Source: Maritimibacter sp.
Lineage (GTDB): Bacteria; Pseudomonadota; Alphaproteobacteria; Rhodobacterales; Rhodobacteraceae
NCBI GenBank assembly: GCA_017792445.1
Contig: CP051232.1
Location: 2,516,001 to 2,580,000, forward strand
DNA length: 64,000 nucleotides
Direction of reading: 5' to 3'
The notes beneath the pieces were generated by a model that ran no database searches, had not been told where the DNA came from, and was given only the letters and a program-made list of their open reading frames with translations. Position numbers and translations under genes: made by a program. Positions 61,039-64,000 of this stretch are shown piece after piece; position 1 is the first letter of the stretch; each line of letters begins with the position of its first letter.

Positions 61039-61830
61039 TCAGTCGTAAGGGCGCGCCTCGACCGAGGGCAGGGGCATGTCGCGCACCTGACGCAGAAGCT
61101 CGATGAAGCCCGCGACCTGATGGGCGCAGGTGGCCTCGCCCTTCTCGGCGGTCGCAAGCGAGGCGTCGCCCACGGTGCCGTCGGGGTTCATGTCCGCCGC
61201 GATCCAGCCCCGGCTGATCGGGCCGGTGGGCGGCACCGGGTCGATCTCGGCCTGACTGCGGAAGTTGATCGCCTTCGACATGTCGACGCACTGGGGCTGG
61301 AACGCGAGCATCAGCGAGGTTTCGACGTCGCCACCGTGGATGCCGTACTGGCGTTCATGGTCCGTGTACATGCCCTCGGGCTGGCCGAAGTTGCCCCACT
61401 GGCACTTCACCGCCAGCATCCCGGCCTCGACCCGCAACTCGCGCGACAGGATGGACACGAGATCGAGGTTGCCGCCATGCGAGTTGACGATGACGATCTT
61501 GCGGTAGCCGGCGCGGGCGACCGACAAGCCGATCTCGGTCCAGGCCGCCAGTGCGGTGGGGGCGGACAGGGTCAGCGTGCCCTTGGCCCACAGGTGTTCG
61601 TTCGACTTGCCCACGGCCATCACCGGCAGGATCGCCACGTCCAGATCGTCCGGACAGGTGGCGCGGAAGCGCTCCAGCATCCCGTTCGCGATCATCGTGT
61701 CGGTGCCCACGGGCAGATGCGGCCCGTGCTGTTCGATCGCGGCGGTGGGCAGTATGGCGATTGCCTTGTCGGCGTCGATGCTGGCGAATTCGGGGGCGCG
61801 GCGTTCGGCCCAGTCGTATCTGTCGGTCAT
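61039..61830 (-). CDS. Creatininase-family amidohydrolase
   Basis: A 263-residue creatininase-fold protein with the metal and catalytic residues: AAIEQHGPHLPVGTD (Glu, His, Asp), VNSHGGNLD and GIHGGDVETSLML (Glu). The family opens lactams or removes small amide/formyl groups (creatininase, FAPy deformylase, MftE). It overlaps the upstream 2OG-oxygenase gene (ATGA) and ends an operon with two flavodoxin-fold reductases. The substrate is unknown; oxidation followed by amide hydrolysis is a reasonable scheme. Confidence 0.87.
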   Translation of the reverse strand: MTDRYDWAERRAPEFASIDADKAIAILPTAAIEQHGPHLPVGTDTMIANGMLERFRATCPDDLDVAILPVMAVGKSNEHLWAKGTLTLSAPTALAAWTEIGLSVARAGYRKIVIVNSHGGNLDLVSILSRELRVEAGMLAVKCQWGNFGQPEGMYTDHERQYGIHGGDVETSLMLAFQPQCVDMSKAINFRSQAEIDPVPPTGPISRGWIAADMNPDGTVGDASLATAEKGEATCAHQVAGFIELLRQVRDMPLPSVEARPYD

Positions 61831-62747
61831 TCCACGGAATCCGGTGTGTAGGTGGCGTCGAGGCGCGAACGCAGATAGTCCGCGCCGGTGACGGGGGGAT
61901 ACTTGGCCTCGCCGGTGCCGGGCAGCGCGCGGATCACGCTGTCGGGGTTCGGGTCGAGGAAGAAGGCGACCGAGCGGCGGCGGCGCTTGGGCGGCAGCAC
62001 CCGGTGCGGGGTCGAGACGTAGATGTCGTTCGACCACCGCATCAGGCAGTCTCCGATGTTGACCACGTAGGCGCCCGGCACGTGCGGCACGTCGGTCCAG
62101 TCGCCGCCGCGCGGCTTCACCTGCAACCCGGCCTCGCCATCGGTCATCAGCAGCGTGACAGAGCCGTAGTCGGTATGCGCGCCCGCGCCGATCTCGCCTT
62201 CGGTGCCCTTGGCCTCGGGGTAGGCGAGGATGCGCAGCGTGGCGAGCGGCGCGGTGAAGTGTTCGGCGAAATAGTCCGCAGGCAGGCCGAGGTCGGCCGC
62301 GATGGCGTGGTGCAGGTCGACGCCCAGTTTCCAGACCGCGTCGTAATAGGCCAGCATGGTATCGCGGAACCCGACCTGATCCGGCCAGACGTTCACGCCG
62401 CGAAACGGCTCTTTGGACAGCACACGGGGGTCGTCGGCAGGCAGGTCCAGCCCGACGTTGAACGCTTCCTTGCTGTCGATCTGGCCGGAGGTGTCGTCAA
62501 GGCTTTCCGACCCGATCCGCGCCCAGCCCCGGTTGTGCGGGTTCTTCGAGATCGACAGCGGCTGTTTCTCGGCATCGGGCTTGGCGAAGAAGCCGTCGGC
62601 CTGAAGGAACACGTCGGCGATCAGGTCCTCGGGAACGCCGTGGCCCTTCAGCAGGAAAAAGCCGGTGTCGCGGCAGGCCTTGCCGAGATCGCTGGTGAAG
62701 CTTGCGGGATCGGTCGCGTAGGTCGACCAGTCGAGTACCGGGATCAT
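61827..62747 (-). CDS. 2-Oxoglutarate/Fe(II) oxygenase of the isopenicillin-N-synthase-like family
   Basis: A 306-residue DSBH enzyme. The facial triad is GAGAHTDYGSVTLL (HxD, about residues 192-194) and STPHRVLPP (His, about residue 252), and RRRSVAFF carries the Arg-x-Ser 2-oxoglutarate site. The N-terminal (IPVLDWSTYATDP, GFFLLKGHGVP) is typical for DIOX_N proteins. It would hydroxylate or desaturate a small molecule using O2. It overlaps the reductase gene (ATGA) and the creatininase-family gene (ATGA), so it is tightly coupled to both. Confidence 0.88.
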   Translation of the reverse strand: MIPVLDWSTYATDPASFTSDLGKACRDTGFFLLKGHGVPEDLIADVFLQADGFFAKPDAEKQPLSISKNPHNRGWARIGSESLDDTSGQIDSKEAFNVGLDLPADDPRVLSKEPFRGVNVWPDQVGFRDTMLAYYDAVWKLGVDLHHAIAADLGLPADYFAEHFTAPLATLRILAYPEAKGTEGEIGAGAHTDYGSVTLLMTDGEAGLQVKPRGGDWTDVPHVPGAYVVNIGDCLMRWSNDIYVSTPHRVLPPKRRRRSVAFFLDPNPDSVIRALPGTGEAKYPPVTGADYLRSRLDATYTPDSVE

Positions 62748-63370
62748 GCTGTCGTCTCCTCGTTTACGGTCTTGCCGCGCAGGAAGCGGTCCATCTGCTT
62801 TTCCACCTTGGCAAGGTGAATGCCGCGGCTTTCGTCGCTGGAACTGTCCATCAGGTAATGGGCGGCGAAGGCGGTCTTGCAACGCTTGGCGCAGATCAGC
62901 CGCAGCCCGCGCAGAAGGGTGCGGCGGCCGGGCGCGCCGACGAAACGGGTCAGCCACCAGCTTGCGCCGCATGTGGTGAAGACGCCGAGCCGGGTGATGT
63001 TGGTCATGCCGGGGCGGATCGTCTCGTTCTCGGCCTGCGGCATCTTGAAGGCGATGCCGGGCACCAGAACCCGGTCGAGCCAGCCCTTCAGCATCGCGGG
63101 CAGCCCGTACCACCATGTCGGATAGACGAAGATCAGCGTGTCGCACCACTGCAGGTCGGCGATGCGATCCTCGAGCCCTTTCTGGTTCAGGGACTCGTCG
63201 AGGTAGATCTCGTGCTCGTGGGCCGACATGACAGGATCGAACCCCTCGGCATAAAGGTCGCGCAGCCGGACGTCGGCGCCATGGGTCTTGAGGCGTTCAA
63301 GCACCTTGTCGCGGACCGCGGCGGTGAAGCTTCCCTCGCGGGGGTGGCAGTAGATGACGAGTGCGCGCAT
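62744..63370 (-). CDS. NAD(P)H:quinone oxidoreductase-like flavodoxin-fold protein
   Basis: A 208-residue protein with the flavodoxin-2 fold: VIYCHPREGSFTAAVRDKV (FMN/FAD loop), FVYPTWWYGLPAMLKGWLDRV (flavin-binding, about residues 83-103) and a C-terminal region with CAKRC. It reduces quinones or nitro/flavin substrates with NAD(P)H. It overlaps the oxygenase gene (ATGA). A second member lies 105 bp upstream at the window edge. Confidence 0.85.
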   Translation of the reverse strand: MRALVIYCHPREGSFTAAVRDKVLERLKTHGADVRLRDLYAEGFDPVMSAHEHEIYLDESLNQKGLEDRIADLQWCDTLIFVYPTWWYGLPAMLKGWLDRVLVPGIAFKMPQAENETIRPGMTNITRLGVFTTCGASWWLTRFVGAPGRRTLLRGLRLICAKRCKTAFAAHYLMDSSSDESRGIHLAKVEKQMDRFLRGKTVNEETTA

Positions 63371-63402
63371 GGGGTTAGGGCCGAATTCTGAATTTTCGGG
63401 TG

Positions 63403-63467
63403 GAGGGGGCTCTGCCCCCGCCGCGCTGTCGCGCGACTCCCCCGAGGTATTTGGAAAGAGAAGAAGG
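63403..63467 (-). repeat. Dispersed CAAATACCTCGGGGG element, copy C (minus)
   Basis: Read on the minus strand: CTTCTCTTTCCAAATACCTC, GGGGGAGTCG, a CGCGACAGCGCG hairpin and GGGGGCAGAGCCCCC. It lies between the two flavodoxin-fold reductase genes. It matches copies A and B in all parts except the variable hairpin. Confidence 0.78.
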
Positions 63468-63475
63468 GGCGGGCA

Positions 63476-64000
63476 TCAGAGGGTTTCCATCTCGCGCTTC
63501 ACGCGGGCGAGGTGGGCGGTGAGCTGTGCGTCCGTGTTGTTGTTCATGTCGTAGAGCGCGACGTAGCGCTTCTTGGGCATCCCGCAGGCGTACCAGACGG
63601 CGCGGGTGACGCATTTGCGCGGCGGGTCGCCGTTCAGCCTCGCCCGCATCCGGGTGCCGCCGTAGGTGGTGCAGGCGGCGAGCTTCTTGATGTTGGTCAG
63701 GCCGGGGCGCACGCCGCCATCCTGCAGTTTGAAGCTGACGCCGGGCAGAAACACGCGGTCGAGAAAGCCCTTCAGGATCGCCGGGTAGCCGAAGTTCCAC
63801 ACCGGGAACACCATGACCATCGCATCGGCAGCGCGGACCCGTTCGACGTAGTCCTTCACCGGCTCGATGTTGGCGGGCTGGTCGTGGTAGCCGCGGCGTT
63901 CGAGTTCGGTGAGGACCGGGAAGAACCCCTCGGCGTTCAGGTCGCAGTCGTCGACCTCCCAGCCGCGCGTGGTGAGCGTGTCCACCACGGTGGAATGCAC
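63476..64000 (-). CDS. Second flavodoxin-fold NAD(P)H:quinone oxidoreductase-like protein (5' end outside window)
   Basis: 174 residues are visible; the N-terminal flavin loop lies outside. The parts seen match the flavodoxin-2 family: MVMVFPVWNFGYPAILKGF (flavin contact) and GVRPGLTNIKKLAACTTYGG. It resembles its neighbour (62744-63370) in length and motif order, so the two may be paralogues. Transcription runs toward the smaller paralogue, which is 105 bp downstream beyond a dispersed repeat. Confidence 0.8.
   Translation of the reverse strand: MHSTVVDTLTTRGWEVDDCDLNAEGFFPVLTELERRGYHDQPANIEPVKDYVERVRAADAMVMVFPVWNFGYPAILKGFLDRVFLPGVSFKLQDGGVRPGLTNIKKLAACTTYGGTRMRARLNGDPPRKCVTRAVWYACGMPKKRYVALYDMNNNTDAQLTAHLARVKREMETL

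Overview
The window is GC-rich, densely packed chromosomal DNA from an alphaproteobacterium, most probably a Rhodobacterales (roseobacter/Paracoccus-type) strain. The evidence is the mix of genes (tripartite tricarboxylate transporter, GAK-type cluster, a beta-hydroxyaspartate aldolase, glycine cleavage operon with tandem glycine riboswitch), two perfect CtrA boxes, and a dispersed intergenic element built around a CAAATACCTCGGGGG core. I see no tRNA, rRNA, CRISPR array, insertion sequence or prophage.

Layout. (1) 1-11207: a catabolic island for an unidentified organic acid or cyclic amide/imide. It has TctB (partial), an SDR, an FAD oxidoreductase, a TctC receptor, an ICL/PEP-mutase-type lyase, a GntR/FCD regulator, a monomeric aconitase-like hydratase, an NTF2-like protein, a dihydropyrimidinase-like amidohydrolase and an isochorismatase-like amidase. 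Four copies of one 12-bp palindrome sit in its two divergent control regions and probably form the regulon of the local GntR protein. (2) 11217-18798: a GAK-type system of unknown function: CofD-like protein, Nudix hydrolase, PhoU-like/aminoglycoside-phosphotransferase-like fusion, ATP-grasp ligase, HprK-related kinase, histidine phosphatase, PPP-like metallophosphoesterase and amphi-Trp protein. Most junctions overlap by a few bases. (3) 18915-30509: a small SH3-type secreted protein, then an exopolysaccharide locus: Wzz/Wzc tyrosine kinase, WecB/TagA glycosyltransferase, acyltransferase, Wzy-like polymerase, sulfotransferase, Wzx-like flippase, tailspike-like beta-helix protein and a membrane-anchored EEP hydrolase. 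Both CtrA boxes lie here. (4) 30513-43327: a xylo-oligosaccharide/xylose locus: CUT1 ABC importer, sugar isomerase/epimerase, Gfo/Idh/MocA dehydrogenase, aldo/keto reductase, GH43 beta-xylosidase, LysR regulator, xylose isomerase and a divergent LacI regulator. (5) 43461-57608: DUF2254 membrane protein, DEAD-box RNA helicase, gcvTHP behind a tandem glycine riboswitch, a gamma-glutamylcyclotransferase-like protein, a BhcC-like 3-hydroxy-D-aspartate aldolase, a small exported protein and carB. (6) 57814-64000: an SDR, a short four-carbon acid sugar kinase-like protein and a GntR regulator; a membrane protein; then an overlapping operon of flavodoxin-fold reductase, 2OG-Fe(II) oxygenase and creatininase-family hydrolase, with a second flavodoxin-fold reductase cut by the window edge.

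The regions most worth experiments are the GAK-type cluster, whose opposed kinases and phosphatases suggest a phosphorylation cycle on an unknown substrate, and the island at 1-11207, whose enzymes fit together as imide opening, half-amide hydrolysis, hydration of an unsaturated diacid and C-C cleavage.
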